The notes: generated by a model not told the origin, from the sequence alone. DNA of 64,000 nucleotides from Pomphorhynchus laevis (GCA_012934845.2 WNNJ02001688.1:62001-126000), one strand, 5' to 3'. Positions 33,704 through 46,755 are shown, counted from the first letter of the stretch. Numbers and translations: made by a program.

Positions 33704-34756
33704 AACAGGTGCTTACGGGTATGTCAATAAGATGATAAGGAATAATAATGAAATATGAGTATTTTTAATGTAGTTCGTAAACAATTATTCTAGAAAGTTG
33801 TTTACTTTCAATGATTTGTAAATGTAATGTATATTTTAATAGCTAAATTAATAAATATATCATCAATTAATCTGATTCATAATGAAATATTTTAAATTTT
33901 CCAAAATAAATTTTTATATGATTTGAATTTTTTGAATTAATAAAATCTTTGCTGTTATTTAAAAGCTGTTTACAATAAATTAACTTATTTCAATAAATTT
34001 GACACTTCAGTGCATTGAATGTATTATCAAAAATTTTTACATGATTTTGCTTAACTCTCTATAGTTCGTTCAATTGTCGCTCATCCACTCTTCACTATGT
34101 CGTCATTGTCATTAATAATGTTTTATTGATATTTTACGCTAATACTTGAACATTAGTGTCTACAAGCATCTTTGCAGCAAACTTGATCAATAACAATTAA
34201 ACCTGATAATGCCAAGCATTGATCGCATGAAAGTGGAATTGTGATCTTACATTCGCGTTGCAAATCAGTTGATTTGTGATCAGAGATTTATATAGCAAGT
34301 CATAAAGTAATTTGTGATCTTAGTCAATGGTAATTTATTCAGAACAATTAACTAATAATAATTTAAAAAATTTAAAATTTATTTAGAACGACCAATTTAT
34401 GCTTACGTCGATGTTCTAAATGATAGTTATTTCAAATAACTACATTCATTAGTTTTTGGTTAAAACAAAGCGGTGAAATCGGATCCTTTAATGTCAATAA
34501 TTGAGATAAGTTTGAACAAGTATTGACCCAAAAAAAGGTATAAATGTTACATTTATAAGGATTAAAATATATTATTATAGCAGATAGTTTTATTGAAACG
34601 AAGAAGAAAATAATTTCACTTTGTTAAAAGATACAATATTTCTGTGAATAATGCAATCATCAGAATATAAATTAAATGTTTACAAAATTCTGATATTTAC
34701 ATTTATGCAAAAATACAAGTATTTATTTACGCAGCATTTCTACATAAAAAGAAGAA
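33704..34756. repeat. Segmental duplicate D (partner of 12.9-14.3 kb)
   Basis: 33,860-34,756 is over 99% identical by eye to 13,428-14,325. 33,704-33,848 is the inverted image of 12,937-13,084. The right edge falls at the same base in both loci (after AAAAAGAAGAA), followed by unrelated sequence. Confidence 0.85.
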
Positions 34757-34959
34757 GGAAATACCGAAAAACAAAACATGCATAATGGAACAACACTAAT
34801 TTTGAATAAAACAAATAAAAAATTACAAAACAAAATTATAAAACAAAATCATAAAACAAAATCATAATACAAGATAAAAAATAATGAAAAAAGTGATAAA
34901 AATTGATTAATTAATTATAATTTAATTAATTATTTTAATTAATTATAATTAAAATAATC

Positions 34960-36243
34960 TGGCGCGCTCTTGAAATCGATTCCGTAGCGAGTAAACGACG
35001 AATTAAGTCGCTCGCTTCTGCCCGGTATAAAGTTGTGTGACACCATCGACGTGTTGTAGGTGGTCGTCTATGAGTTTAAGAATAGTCTTGCCAACTATTA
35101 GTCGAGGTACGTCGCATATTTTAATTGGCCGGACACCAGGATCCTTGTGTAAAGCAATCAGCCTGCTAGCAGTGAATCCGACAACACTGCGTTGGTGTAC
35201 CATATTTGACTGCAAACGAATGGAAAAGCCGGCAAGTGAAGTAGCGAGAGCCGACGAGTCACGTCCGAATTTGTTAAGGAATGTTTGTTACATCCAAGCA
35301 TTCGCACCGGAGGGACTGGCACTTTCCTTTGTTCGGAGTGAGGCTTTCTTGATTTCATCCATGTCGATTGTGTCAAACATTATAGGATGAAAGTGTAGAT
35401 TGTCGTGTAGATGCTCTATCAGTATATTATTTGAATTTATTTTAGCGGATCGTGGGTGCTTTTTTTGAGAAGCTCTCTAACAGTTTTGTTCTCAACTTTT
35501 GCGTCCAAATTTAATACACCTCGAGAAATTGTTTTGTTATCGATCATTCTTATGGCCGCGGTTGTCTTTCCGTTGACATACAATCGCACGAAAAAATCTT
35601 TCCAGCTACGTTGATGTTTGGGTTTTGTTTTAACACTCCCTTGAAGATGTAAAATCTGAGCCTCTTGTTCCTAGTCTTGGAGGTTGCCCGACTTCCACAT
35701 GATCTTCTATCTGTTCATAGTTCTTCGTAATATCGTAGTTTTCCCGGAAGCGAAGCTTTGGAGGATGAATTGACACAACAGAGTGGCTTTCATTAGTGGA
35801 TAACCATCTCTATCTCTAACTGTGTAGACGTCTGAATTTAAGCGCTAAAGCTCACGAAGAAACTAACGGGTATCATTGCACATTAAAGGAATTAATAGGT
35901 TCGGCGCCAAGTGATTATCTCCTTATAAAGATCCGCTATACTTTTGACCGAATATTGTGTACGAGGATTAATGCGAACAGGTATATCGATTACGAGAAAA
36001 GCCCTTCGAACTGAATTTTTACCGTCAACGTTTGAATGGGTCGATAATAACGAGGATGTCAATACGGGGCCGATATCTTGAATCAGATAGTCGGTGGTGA
36101 CTGCTGGTTCTCAATTACCGCAGTTCGTTGCAGCGCAGTTGGTGCAATGTCTTCCTGCCTTTGCGCATTTGCATCCCTTGCAAATTGCATTCTGCCCATT
36201 ACAACCACAATACCTAGGGGTGCTGCGAAGTTTGCCTTTTGTC
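34960..36243 (-). mobile_element. RLE-type LINE, 5' half (copy C)
   Basis: From an ATG at 36,243 the minus strand reads MTKGKLRSTPRY, then a cysteine cluster CGCNGQNAICKGCKCAKAG continuing xxCxxCxxxxCxN (to about 36,130). After a decayed stretch, the part before the RT is readable: IDMDEIKKASLRTKE, then MVHQRSVVGFTASRLIALH with KDPGVRPIKICDVPRLIVGK and TGQKRAT (35,420-35,003). These match the RT entrance region of copies A and B. The RT catalytic core and endonuclease are absent (3'-truncated at 34,960). The open frames are broken. Confidence 0.75.
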
Positions 36244-36249
36244 ATGCAA

Positions 36250-36760
36250 TTCGATTTTAACGGTAACCAGAGCAGATTTGTATGTTAATTATAATTAGCT
36301 TGTTTTATAAACTCATTTATGTATATGAGATTATGAGATCTTTGTCTACAGAAATTCGTTGTCCTGCATAGGTTGTCAAAGTTTCCAGTAAATAATAGTA
36401 AAATAATTAGTAACCAGTAAAATATTTTTTTAATTTAGTAAAATAAAAGTAAAATTTAGTAAAAACCAGTAAAATAATAGTAATAATAATCAAGATTTGC
36501 GATGGTGACCAAGATTTTGCGCGAGCGAAACGACAGAAACTAAAATCTGGAAATGAAATTGTTTATTTATGCTGTTAAATTTTTTGTTCTAATTATAATT
36601 TACTCTTTTTGTTCTATTATAATTATAATCGTAATAATTATAATTAGTATAAGTTTTAATTATAAAATCATTTTTTGTTCTATTATGATTATATTTTTTT
36701 CAAAAACAAAAATTTATTCAAATAACTAAAATTAAGATAATCAATATATGTTGTTATTTC
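36250..36760. other. AT-rich spacer between two LINE copies
   Basis: It lies between the 5' end of copy C and the 3' end of copy B. Only AT-rich sequence with no further feature is seen. Confidence 0.5.
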
Positions 36761-36764
36761 TTAT

Positions 36765-39730
36765 TTATCTATGCCTATCAAACGCCGGCCTGTTCTTTGC
36801 TAAGCGCGGGTCGCGGATGCACATCGATATTCAGCGGACAAGCTGGAGTCCGATAGTCTCTCATAGGCTTGTTATTTCGTTAGCATATGTGGTGCTCCTC
36901 TTTGCAGCGAGCTTGTCCGCGAGCCGTTGCAAAAATCTCAAAGCAGAATCTCCCTCTCTGCCTAATCAGGATAGTACGATCGCGGAGAAACTTGCTCTCT
37001 CGATAAACGAGACGCGCTCTTGGTATTTTGAGTACTTCTGCTGCTCGTGATATTCGAAGCATGAAATTGTAGATCTGCTGAGGTTCGAAGGAGAGGATGA
37101 GTTGAAAACGCAGTTGTCGAATAGAGTTCGATCCGAGCGGCCGTCGTAGAATCCACAACATGCTATGTCCAGCCGTTCGTATGGATCGGATGCCGTTTCT
37201 GCATGCTCAAAATGCCGGCATACAACAACCGGATTCAACATAAGTTCGATCGATACACTCTCGCAAACTTCGGTGAGTGTCTTTGTCATTATAAATCGGA
37301 TTGAGTCATGCGTGATTGAGGGGTGACCCCCATTAGGACATGATAGGCAGTTCGCTAGTGAAGTCGTCGAGCCGCAAGAACAGCGAGAAGATGCGTCTTT
37401 GCATATCGTGTTATAGCGCGCGGCGATGGCATCTCGAAACGTTGCGTTGTCGATACGAGTCTGTCGATCTCTAGTGGGGAACGCAGATAACCACAAGAAT
37501 CCTTCCTTCACCATTGAATGCTCGATTGTTTTACGCATATTTTCGTCGTTTGCCGAGACCTGTGATAACATGATTGCCTTGTTGCATATTTTTGTTTGCG
37601 CAATGCGGTATAGGGTAATCATTGCTCCCATCTCAATTCGGTCCCTTGCAGCCCTTCTAAATATGGTTCGCACAACATTAGCGAGTTTTTGTAATTTTCA
37701 GCTACCCGACATGGATCAACTATCCCGAGATTGCCGCAATTTAGAGGTAATAAGATGATGGGCCACAGCGAACCGCGAGAGTCATCTAATCGAAGAAGAT
37801 CGTTGAACGCATTGCATATTGTACTCTGAAGAGGGCTGAACCAATCGGGCTCACACTGAATCGTCCGTTGCGTGTGAGCCAACTTGTTTTCAAGTGATTT
37901 TGTCAAGCAAGTATATGCAATCTGTGTGTCTAGCACTCCAACTTCAGCTAGTCGCTCGACGAGTGCGCAGAATTTCGATACCTTCGTCTTTATAGGGTTT
38001 AGAATATTGGGACCATTTCCAACAGAAGCACCAAAGATGATCGTTCCGTCGTTTCTGATTTCTACCTTAGTTTCCAAAAGAAATTATGAATGTGTGTCAT
38101 ATTGGCTGTAGGATTGTATAACGTACATTTTTTGGGATTCACATAGAATCGGAAAACTGGCCCTATGTTACACAAAAAATCGAAGGCATCCTTGATGTCA
38201 CTTAGTGTGCCGATCATATTATCATTATCAGCATACAAGAACTGTTGGACGTCCGGAAACCTTGGCATAATCTGGTGTATGCGCGGTAGTATAGCAATCG
38301 CGAACGTCGGCATAGCCAAGATATCTCCTTGTGTGAAGCGCTCCTGAGATTGAATAAGCTCTTCACCGATTGTGAGGTTAGAGGGATTGTCGTAAAAGTT
38401 GTGCATGATGTTTGATAATGCAGGGCAAATGTGATCTATATTATGAATATCAGCTCTTCTTTTGATTTTGTTGAAAGCGCTCTTAGCATCAATCGACAGA
38501 ATGACTGTGTTAGGCTTGCTTGAGATTTCGTAACATACTGCCCGCGTCACGCATTCCGATCCTGCTCGTTGACCTGCACACATTTGAATCCTTCCGCACA
38601 TCTGCGGGATATTATCAGACACTATCGACAAAACTACTTTCGTCATTATCCTCCTGCTGACATCGCAGATGTCGAATGGTCTGATGCCAGATTTTTTGTC
38701 AGCGCTATGAGCCTACATGTAGAAAGTGCACTGGTAACATCGTCAGGGATATGTTAAGTGGCCAGTGCCCTAGTGAATATAGCGAGTGATTCAGCCAGTT
38801 CTTCATACTCCCTCCCGAACTTTGTGAGCATGTGCGTCCAGGATTGCCCATCGAATCCCGAAGGACCGGCACCACCTGCTACACGCTTCGTCATTTGAAC
38901 GATCAGCTCGCGTGTCAAAGATTACTGGATCATAGTTTGCGTTTGGGACGTTACATGGCAAAACAGTGGCTGAGCTATCGAGTGCTGCCGGTTTGGGATG
39001 CTTGTTGGACAGTAATTCGCCCACAGACTTTCCGCCTATCATATAACCTGGGTTCAACAGTCTTCCCGCGGCAATTTCGCTTTCTAAAAGGTGCATCGCC
39101 GTAGCTAATCTCCCACATGTGACGAGATTGATAAAGGTCTTGCGCCAATATCGCTGAACATTGAGCGTTCTTCTTTGGCAGCATAGTTGTTGTAACGTGT
39201 AAGCTTCTGTGAATAGGGTGTCGTAATCTTGATTGTACCATGCGTTCATCCTTCGCACCAGCTTTTCTTTGAGCGATTTGTTAGAGATCCGAATATCGCG
39301 TTGTAGAATGAGGTAACCTATGCCCATGACCTTACTGAATTACTCCTGTCCGGACACGGAATATTTGTAAATTCTAGCGAGCTCCGTTATGAAACGCTTG
39401 GATTCAGCACAGCGCGGCAATCGCATGAGATTAGGCTTCCAGTGTATCACATGGTCTAAGATGTCATTGATTAAACTCACACTGCAACGTTACTTCTGGG
39501 TTTGACACCAATGAATATCTCGGGTGTTACGGTATTATTCTCTTCATGGCTTGATCGTGAGTCAGTGTGCCCTTGAACGTCTTTCAATGTAATCGAGTGG
39601 TTACAGCAATTGACTGCTCTGCAATTGGGGTGAGGAGTATCCGCCTTGGCCCATCAGCAAGATTTGCATTTCGCTGCCGGTCCATTGCAGTACAACAATG
39701 GGCTTTCGATGTCTTTCCGCGAGGCATATA
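36765..39730 (-). mobile_element. RLE-type LINE, near full length (copy B)
   Basis: Minus strand in order: cysteine cluster YCNGPAAKCKSC...C (39,720-39,640); a helical region (RLATAMHLLESEIAAGRLLN, GELLSNKHPKP; 39,327-38,803); RT with AGQRAGSECVTRAVCYEI, DAKSAFNKIKR, FTQGDILAMPTFAIAIL and active site FLYADNDNMIG (38,646-38,062); a post-RT region; then WLSAFPTRDRQTRIDNATFR, a zinc-like CSCG...C and RLDIACCGFY plus LFDNCVFN, fitting a restriction-like endonuclease (37,673-36,966); and the tail YHEQQKYSKYQERVSFIERA with KRLADKLAAKR. Such RT plus PD-(D/E)XK proteins are widespread in invertebrates; R2/CRE-like LINEs share the layout. The exact clade is unassigned. Frameshifts and stops are present, and the second catalytic D of YADD reads N. 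Confidence 0.8.
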
Positions 39731-42700
39731 TATGTGTGTTTATTATTGTATGTTATTCTCTTGTGTTGTATGTGTAAGTATTTATCATCAAGACAATTAA
39801 TTGGACGATTTGAAAGCTTAACTTTATTATTGTTGTATGTACTTATATATCTCAAACTTGTTTAGGTCATTATAATTATAATCGTAATAATAATTATAAG
39901 TTTTAATTATAATTTCAGTTATAAAAATGATATAAAATATTTATATATAAATATTTATATTTATTTTATTTTTTAATATTTATATTAAAAATGATATCTT
40001 TTTTTGATTCTTATTTGTATAAGACACTCGAATTTTTAAACCTTTATTATATTATTATTTGTCTTATTTTTGGTATGTCTGAGAGCAATTAATTGATTGT
40101 AACAGCTACTGTCAATTAATTATTAATTTATATATTTATTAAAAAAGACAACACAGTTACAGGAAAAGAGTATATTTATAGAAACAACGCCCAACGATTT
40201 TGTCGATAACATAAAATACAATGTTGCAATCAGTCATATGTGTGTTATGGATGTACAGTATCCTCTTTGAGGCATTATCTTCGAAGTTAATTCAACACAC
40301 TTCATTCTTTCATCCATAACGTTGTTGGAAATATAACTTTTAATTGTCGTTGGTTCATTATAAGATAAGTAGTCTGTACATTTATTACCGTTTTCTGTCA
40401 GCATCTTGTTAAAATTGAGATACCAATTGATTGATGTCAACTAAATAGACGCAAAGTAATATAAAATCATATAAAGATTTAATATAAAATATTATATAAT
40501 ATTATAATATTATAAAAATAATAGAAAATTATTATTTTTATTATTATTTCTATTATTATTTCTATTTGTTCGTAATTTTCTGATAGAAAATTACGAACAA
40601 ATATTACGAACATACTCCCAGACAATATATAGCCTCTCAATTTTTATAAATAACTGAAATAAAACAAATAATAAATAACAATCATCATCTAACTAAATAA
40701 CTAAATATATAAAGTAAATTCTTCATCTGTCTAACGATCATCATCAGCGTCGCCGCTGTAAGTAGAGCGTGCGCGATTACTTTAGCCGGGCAACGATGTT
40801 CAGCTCGCCACATAACGTCGTTACGAAATTATAGTTGTTAAGAAAGATATATGGAATTAAAATATAATACCGGTATATTGAATAATTTAATGTCTACCAC
40901 TGAACCATTGATCGATGTATATAATCTGACATTAGAGAAATGTTTAGTCTATTAGACAAACATTCATTTCTTTGCAAAGGAAGATCAATAAGACACTTTT
41001 AGAGCAAAATTTTGAAATAAAAGATTATACAGGACACGAATTGCTTAACTTATAAATTTCATCCAACTTCCGGAGCAACATGCTGGTGAAACCGACATAT
41101 CAAAAATTATTGATGCTAAGCAACCAGAGCGATGATCACTAACCAAGCGTAGTATGTTAGAATGCATATGTTAGTATATTAAAGTTAGTATACTTATATG
41201 TTAGTATGTCGGCATAAAGCAACAGTAGATCATTAATTCCTACTGGTGCTTTTGCTTCTCATTAAAAACATTGAGATAAACGGCAAAAAATAAAGTCACA
41301 AGTCAATTAATGACATAATGATTTATCAGATGTGATATCTTGATACTTTCAAGTGAGTTTCTAAATGTTAATAAACTAAAACGCTTCAAATTAAGTGTTA
41401 AAAAATTGTTAAAAAATTAATTGTCTTCAAATTGTTAAAATATTTCAAATATTTTAAACATTTAATTTTTTAAATAACTTGATTTATATTATATATTATA
41501 AATTAATATTATAATCGCAAATATTTGTTTGTACACAACAATGTGGCTCACATCCACAGCTTGCATGCAAATGTGAATTTATAAAATCGTTTGATAATAA
41601 ATTATTAATAAATTTCGAAATGTATTAATTTTATTTTAATAAATTTAAAAGATATTTATTTTTAATAAATTTATTTATATATTAAATTTCGAAATGTAGC
41701 GCTTACTAAGTTTATTTTTATAAAAATACTTAAACAACAATCTTTAATTTATAAAATACAAAATTAACAATGTGTTTAATGGATTTATAAAATGTATCAA
41801 AATTATTCTTTTTGACTTCAAATTAAGATATTTTTACATTTTTATATATAATTTACTGAAAATATTATTATTATTCTTTAATTTGGGAAATATTTTTATT
41901 TAAGTGGGGAACGCTGAGCAACTTTGACTAACTTATAGGGTTATTTATTATTTCATATAAATAATACATGCTTTGCACCAACAATGAACAACTATAGATA
42001 GTGACTCATAAAATGTTATATATTTTTTATTGCAGTGATAAATGCAGCAACACGAAAGAAATTAACGATCAATTGAAAAGATATTATGTTGTGAGTTTTC
42101 TAAAAATAACTGATGTTGATCAATTTTTTATTTAAAATTTCGGAGCAAGATTAATAAACACTATTTTATATTATATTTCGGTAGCTGCTGCTGGCATTGT
42201 TTCAAACAAAAATCGTTATCATCAAAAATAAAAAAGTATTTTTTCTGCTAAAATAAATTCAATTAAATAAATTAGTGTTTTAGAGATCCTGTTGCAAAAT
42301 TAAAAAGAAAAAGAAATAATACGATATTGAACCAAAACGATTTTGGTTCAAAATATTAATATCAAAATATTAAAGGTCATACCGCCTGATATTATTTCAC
42401 TACATCAAGATGGCTACATCTTTATAATTCGGACTTTACTCGTCATTGTTATTTTGTTACATGTATGGAATTTTGATTATTGACTGAACAAAAGTTACTA
42501 GAAAAATTTGTTTATTATTCCAAAAGTTTGTTTATTTCCATACAGCAGAGTTTCTATAACTGCTAATTCAATTTTTTCGAATCAAACAATAATGAATTTT
42601 TGAAAATTAAAAAATAAGTGTTTATCTTGTTGACTATCAAAGAAACATCCCTAGAATGCGTAGTAGCGCTTTGTGTGTACGATCTTATTATTAATACTAA

Positions 42701-43040
42701 TTTTGCTCGCTAGTGAAATTGAACAATTTTATAAAAAATTGTTTATTCTATATTTATTTTTATTCCATAAAATTGAAGAATTCAAATTAATACAAGTTTC
42801 AAGGAAAATGTAGGCAGTTCTCGTTTGTAATATAAAAATCTTGAATTGTGAACGTAAATACCGGATGTATATATTTAGATCGAACTTAAAATTACATCAT
42901 GATCAATTGTCTAAAAGACAATTGCGTGATCTAATCTATGTGTGATAATTCTATGTGTGATAATCTGGTAAGTTTCGATTTTTAGTGTTATGGAATGACC
43001 GGACTATGCAACTATGACCCCCAAGAGGGTACCCCTCGTA
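39731..43040. other. Long AT-rich region without recognised genes
   Basis: Only a short GC-richer patch at about 40,740-40,840 stands out, without a usable frame. A perfect hairpin CAATTGTC/GACAATTG lies at about 42,903-42,923. Frames over 60 codons here are AT-driven and show no family signature. Confidence 0.5.
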
Positions 43041-43130
43041 GTATCTGATCATGTTCCACAAACAGTCTAGCCCGAATACCCTGCATGTTCAGAATTTTTC
43101 TAATTGTGAAACGGCATTTTCCTCACAGGT

Positions 43131-43340
43131 ATTGTTTCTTCCCTTGATACAGCAGAACGCTACTAATCAGCCTGGGTTATCCTCATCAGCTGCTGACCCA
43201 GACCTACATTTCACGTTTCGACCTTATTATCTGATTACTCCGTACACTGGTGCTGATCGGATTTGAACTCAGGACGTCTGTATCGCGATTCAACGTTACA
43301 TCCACTAGGCTGGCTGCTCCAGTGGTGTAGATATACATTT
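43131..43340 (-). mobile_element. tRNA-derived SINE (S2), copy a
   Basis: On the minus strand: an A-box-like CAGCCTAGTGG (about 43,312-43,302) and a B-box GAGTTCAAATCCG (about 43,271-43,259) at tRNA spacing, then a hammerhead-like module (43,224-43,180) and a body ending near ACAATACC. In this copy the 3' pairing strand of stem II is altered. It has about 90% identity with copy b. Confidence 0.75.
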
Positions 43341-43489
43341 ATGTATATTACTTGTGGTAGGATATCGTATTTTAATGATCTATTAGAAACATACCTTATG
43401 ATTGTGATCCGCTAGCAGGTTCACTGTTTTAATAATATTCTCTTATTTTCTCTATTAGTCGAAGATTTCTCTCTCTATTGAGGAACAAC

Positions 43490-43701
43490 TATTGTTCCTA
43501 TTCTTGATAGAAGAAGGACGATACTAATCAGCCTGGGTGGGTCTCATCAGCTGCTGACCCAGACCTACATTTCACGTTTCGACCTTATTATCTGCTTACT
43601 CCGTACACTGGTGCTGATCGGATTCGAACTCAGGACGTCTCTATCGCGATTCAACGTTACATCTACTAGGCTGGCTGCTCCAGTGGTGTAGATATACATT
43701 T
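43490..43701 (-). mobile_element. tRNA-derived SINE (S2), copy b
   Basis: It has the same structure as copy a, 360 bases away in the same orientation. The B box is GAGTTCGAATCCG (43,631-43,619), a perfect RNA polymerase III box. The hammerhead-like module is at 43,584-43,540. Two copies so close suggest a local duplication or repeated insertion. Confidence 0.75.
43540..43584 (-). ncRNA. Hammerhead-like motif, permuted order
   Basis: Minus strand: GGTC-GAAA, then ACG..TGT with a TGAAA loop, then TA, a CTG/CAG hairpin, then CTGATGA-GACC. GGTC pairs with GACC. At 32,535-32,581 the equivalent strands are GGACC and GGTCC, a compensated change. The order matches a type II hammerhead, but the third helix does not abut the junction (three bases unpaired on each side). 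It may therefore be a variant, a relic or a look-alike. Confidence 0.35.
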
Positions 43702-45160
43702 CTGTTGATTAATTTTATCGAAGTAATAATTTTATTATATAAATTTTATTAAATTTAATTTTAATTAAATTTGTCGTTTTATTTCTGACGATATCATCAG
43801 CAGCTAGCAAAATATAAAAACGAATTAGTGCTTTCCTATACAAAATTCAAAATATAATCAAAAGGGAAACAGAGTATTCAATAAGTTAGTTTTCTGCAAT
43901 GTAATGAAATCAATGATTATGAAAACCCAGCAAACCTTATGGTGAACACATTTGATAAAGTGACTGAAAGTACATTTTGTTACACTAATAATAAATTGTT
44001 AAATATTCTGCAAATAATAAATAATTAAATAATAAATTTAATTATTAATAATTAAATTAATAAAAATGTATAATATTGTTAATTATTCATTAACTAAATA
44101 AATAATTGGCAGAGATGTTCATGAATGATATTTTTCTTCTACAAAGAACTACGGATTCTAACTCTAGTGCTCCATAGCTCGTGAAAGTCAGGATTTGATA
44201 CTCAGATAGTTTTAAGATAAGTTAGTTAGAACATATCTTGTTTTAGAGTAGCGATTATTGTAGTTGCATTACGATATTAACTAATTTTACAATAAAATGA
44301 GTTTATTTAAAATAAGAAAAATGTAATTTTCAAATTTTAATTCTTTTTTAAAATTTGAAAAATTATAAAAGCAGTTACCGATAATTCTGTTTCATTGTTA
44401 TTGCATATGTACCTCGTAGCATAAAACGAGCGAGCATTTCGCACTCTCTCAAAATGCTAAAATACTAGATAATTAAATTAAAATCCACACACATGATGTA
44501 CCTGAGCTGATATTAAGCGCTTCCTAGAGTTCGCTTTAACTCTCTGTATTTGAAAATTAATGTTTTGTTGGAAATGATATCGATTTAAAGCAAATCCGGG
44601 ATCATGAATATGACATGCTAATGAACTATTTGTTAGTTTATTAATTCTGCATCTAAAATTGTTGATGATAAACTAAATTTTTTAAAACTGAATTTTACAC
44701 CTTTTCAATTGGCCTATTCCTTTACTGATCTCTTGGCATTCTTTAATGAATATATTAAGATAAGCCGGAACATTACATAAGAAGCTAAATCCAAACTGGC
44801 GGATGATGGTTTAATAATTACGATATAATACTTTAATTCAGATTGTGAGCATAAATCATAGCACTTTTGATGAACAGATATCCACGATTCTAAATCATCA
44901 GAAAATAGATAAAGAATCAAGGAATTCATATATCATTTGCATTTCCAATATTTTTCATTATGGGAAATTTGTTTATTTTTTATTGTCAATGACTCATCGA
45001 CAAAAAAGATAAAAATACATTTTTCAGCGTTTGGCTACTCGCCGAGCACCTTGCTGTTATGAAATATATTTGAAATATTATTCATATTTTAGATATCAAA
45101 ATCAGTTAATAATATATTTTATTAATTAGTAAATTAATAAAATTAGTATTTTAAACTTAT
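43702..45160. other. AT-rich region, one possible gag-like scrap
   Basis: It is mostly AT-rich with no identified gene. A minus-strand frame at 44,929-44,714 (71 codons) has DDLESWISVHQKCYDLC and LKYYIVIIKP, loosely like the capsid helix region of LTR-element gag proteins. If real it is a small fossil fragment. Confidence 0.3.
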
Positions 45161-45162
45161 CC

Positions 45163-46755
45163 GTGACATTGTTGATATCACCGCCTTAAACCAAACAGGA
45201 TTCGTCAAATATTAGTAATCGATCGACATAAAGTTCGAGAGATATGGCGTGATCATTTTGAGGAAATCTCAAATGAAGAGTTTCCGCATTCTATGATCCC
45301 AGAAGTTGCAGTAACGTCCGGTCCATTACCTCAAATAAGTAAGGACGAGTTGAAGGAAGCATTTAAGTGTATGATGATAAATAAAGCCACAGGCCCAGAC
45401 GACATTGCGACTGAGATTTGGAAGGCAAAAAGCTGGGGCCCGGTCCCCTTGCTAACCAGCTTCTTCAACAAGATCACTGATGAGCATAGGATACCGAGCG
45501 GTTGGCAGACCAGTATCACAATACCGATATGGAAAAAGAAGGAGAATCCAACTAACTGCTCCAGCTACAGCCCAATTCGATTGCTCTCGCAAACTATGAA
45601 AATGTTCGAGCGTATTTTAGACAAGCGTATCTGTGACATTGTTGATATCACCGTAAACCAAACAGGATTCATCAAATGCTGTGGCACTACTGACGCTATC
45701 CACGCAGCATGGTTGGCACTCGAAAAGCACCTGGAGAAAAATCAGCTACTCCACGTTGCATTCTTGGACTTGGAGAAAGCTTTAGACCATGTCCCACATG
45801 AATTAATATGGTATGCACTGCGACATTATTCAGTGGATAATGCTACTCTGCCATAAATCCAAAAGCCGGGTTTTAAGTGCAGCTGGAATGTCACTGCCAT
45901 TTCGGATATCAGTGGGCGTCCATCAGGGAAACGCTCTCTCACCGGCATTATTCAACACAGTTATGAACACTATAACGCGTGATATCCAAAAGTCGATTCC
46001 TCACACGGTTTTATACGCAAACTGTAAAAAAACTGGCTGGCGACGGACAACAAAAAAGACTTGAAGGAATTAACTGAAGTCTGGAACAATCGACTCACAC
46101 AATTCGGACTACACCTTAATCTAAACAAGACCGAATACCTAACAAAACACCCACAGGAAAGTGGCATCATCAACATCAACGGCATTGATTTCAGATGTAC
46201 GGACAAGTTCAAGTACCTCGGAACCATACGTTCGGCAAGTGGCGACCTGACTAATAAAATCACGGCACGAATAAACTCAGCGTTGACAAAATTTCGAACG
46301 GCAACAAGCGTTTTATGTAACCGTCGAATTAAAGACCATCTGAAGTCAAAGATTTATCACTCAATCATCCGCCCTGTGGTTATGTACGTCACAGAGTGTT
46401 GGCCTATTACCAATGCAGCGAAACGACGCCTAGCGGTCACGGAGACTACAATGCTGCGATGGATAAGCGGAATAACGCGATTTGACCACGTACGAAATAT
46501 GGATATCCTCAAAGATACGGGCTCGCTCCAATCGTGAGAAAAATGCAAGTGACCAGAATCCGGTTGAATGGCAACGTGTTGCGAAGTAAAAATTGCGCCC
46601 TTGCAAAGACCACCGTAAAGTACGAGATCATAGGCAAACGTTCGATAGATTGACCCAAGCGAAGATGGCTAGATGGCCTTAATACAGATCTGATGGCATC
46701 TGGACTTCACCCAGACCAGGCTCAAGATAGGGCGAAATGGAGGGCTAAATCTCAC
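45163..46755 (+). mobile_element. RTE-type LINE fragment
   Basis: RT motifs in order: KATGPDDIATEIWKAK, TITIPIWKKKENPTN-type block, YSPIRLLSQTMKMFERILDK, VAFLDLEKALDHVPHELIW, GVHQGNALSPALFNTVM, then LYANCKKTG where LYADD is expected, NLNKTEYL, FKYLGTIRSASGDL, LKSKIYHSIIRPVVMYVTEC and MLRWISGITRFDHVRN. After a frame change it ends with GKRSID, RRWLDGLNTDLMASGLHPDQ and DRAKWR. These are RTE-clade hallmarks, most like RTE elements I know from nematodes. The catalytic YADD is lost and several frameshifts exist. A 54-base piece of its own RT (45,626-45,680) is duplicated out of place at 45,163-45,216. The endonuclease is missing. Confidence 0.85.

Noticed and set aside
43259-43312. True tRNA gene
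   Set aside because: A and B boxes are present but no full acceptor stem or cloverleaf; the repeated copy and long tail show a SINE.
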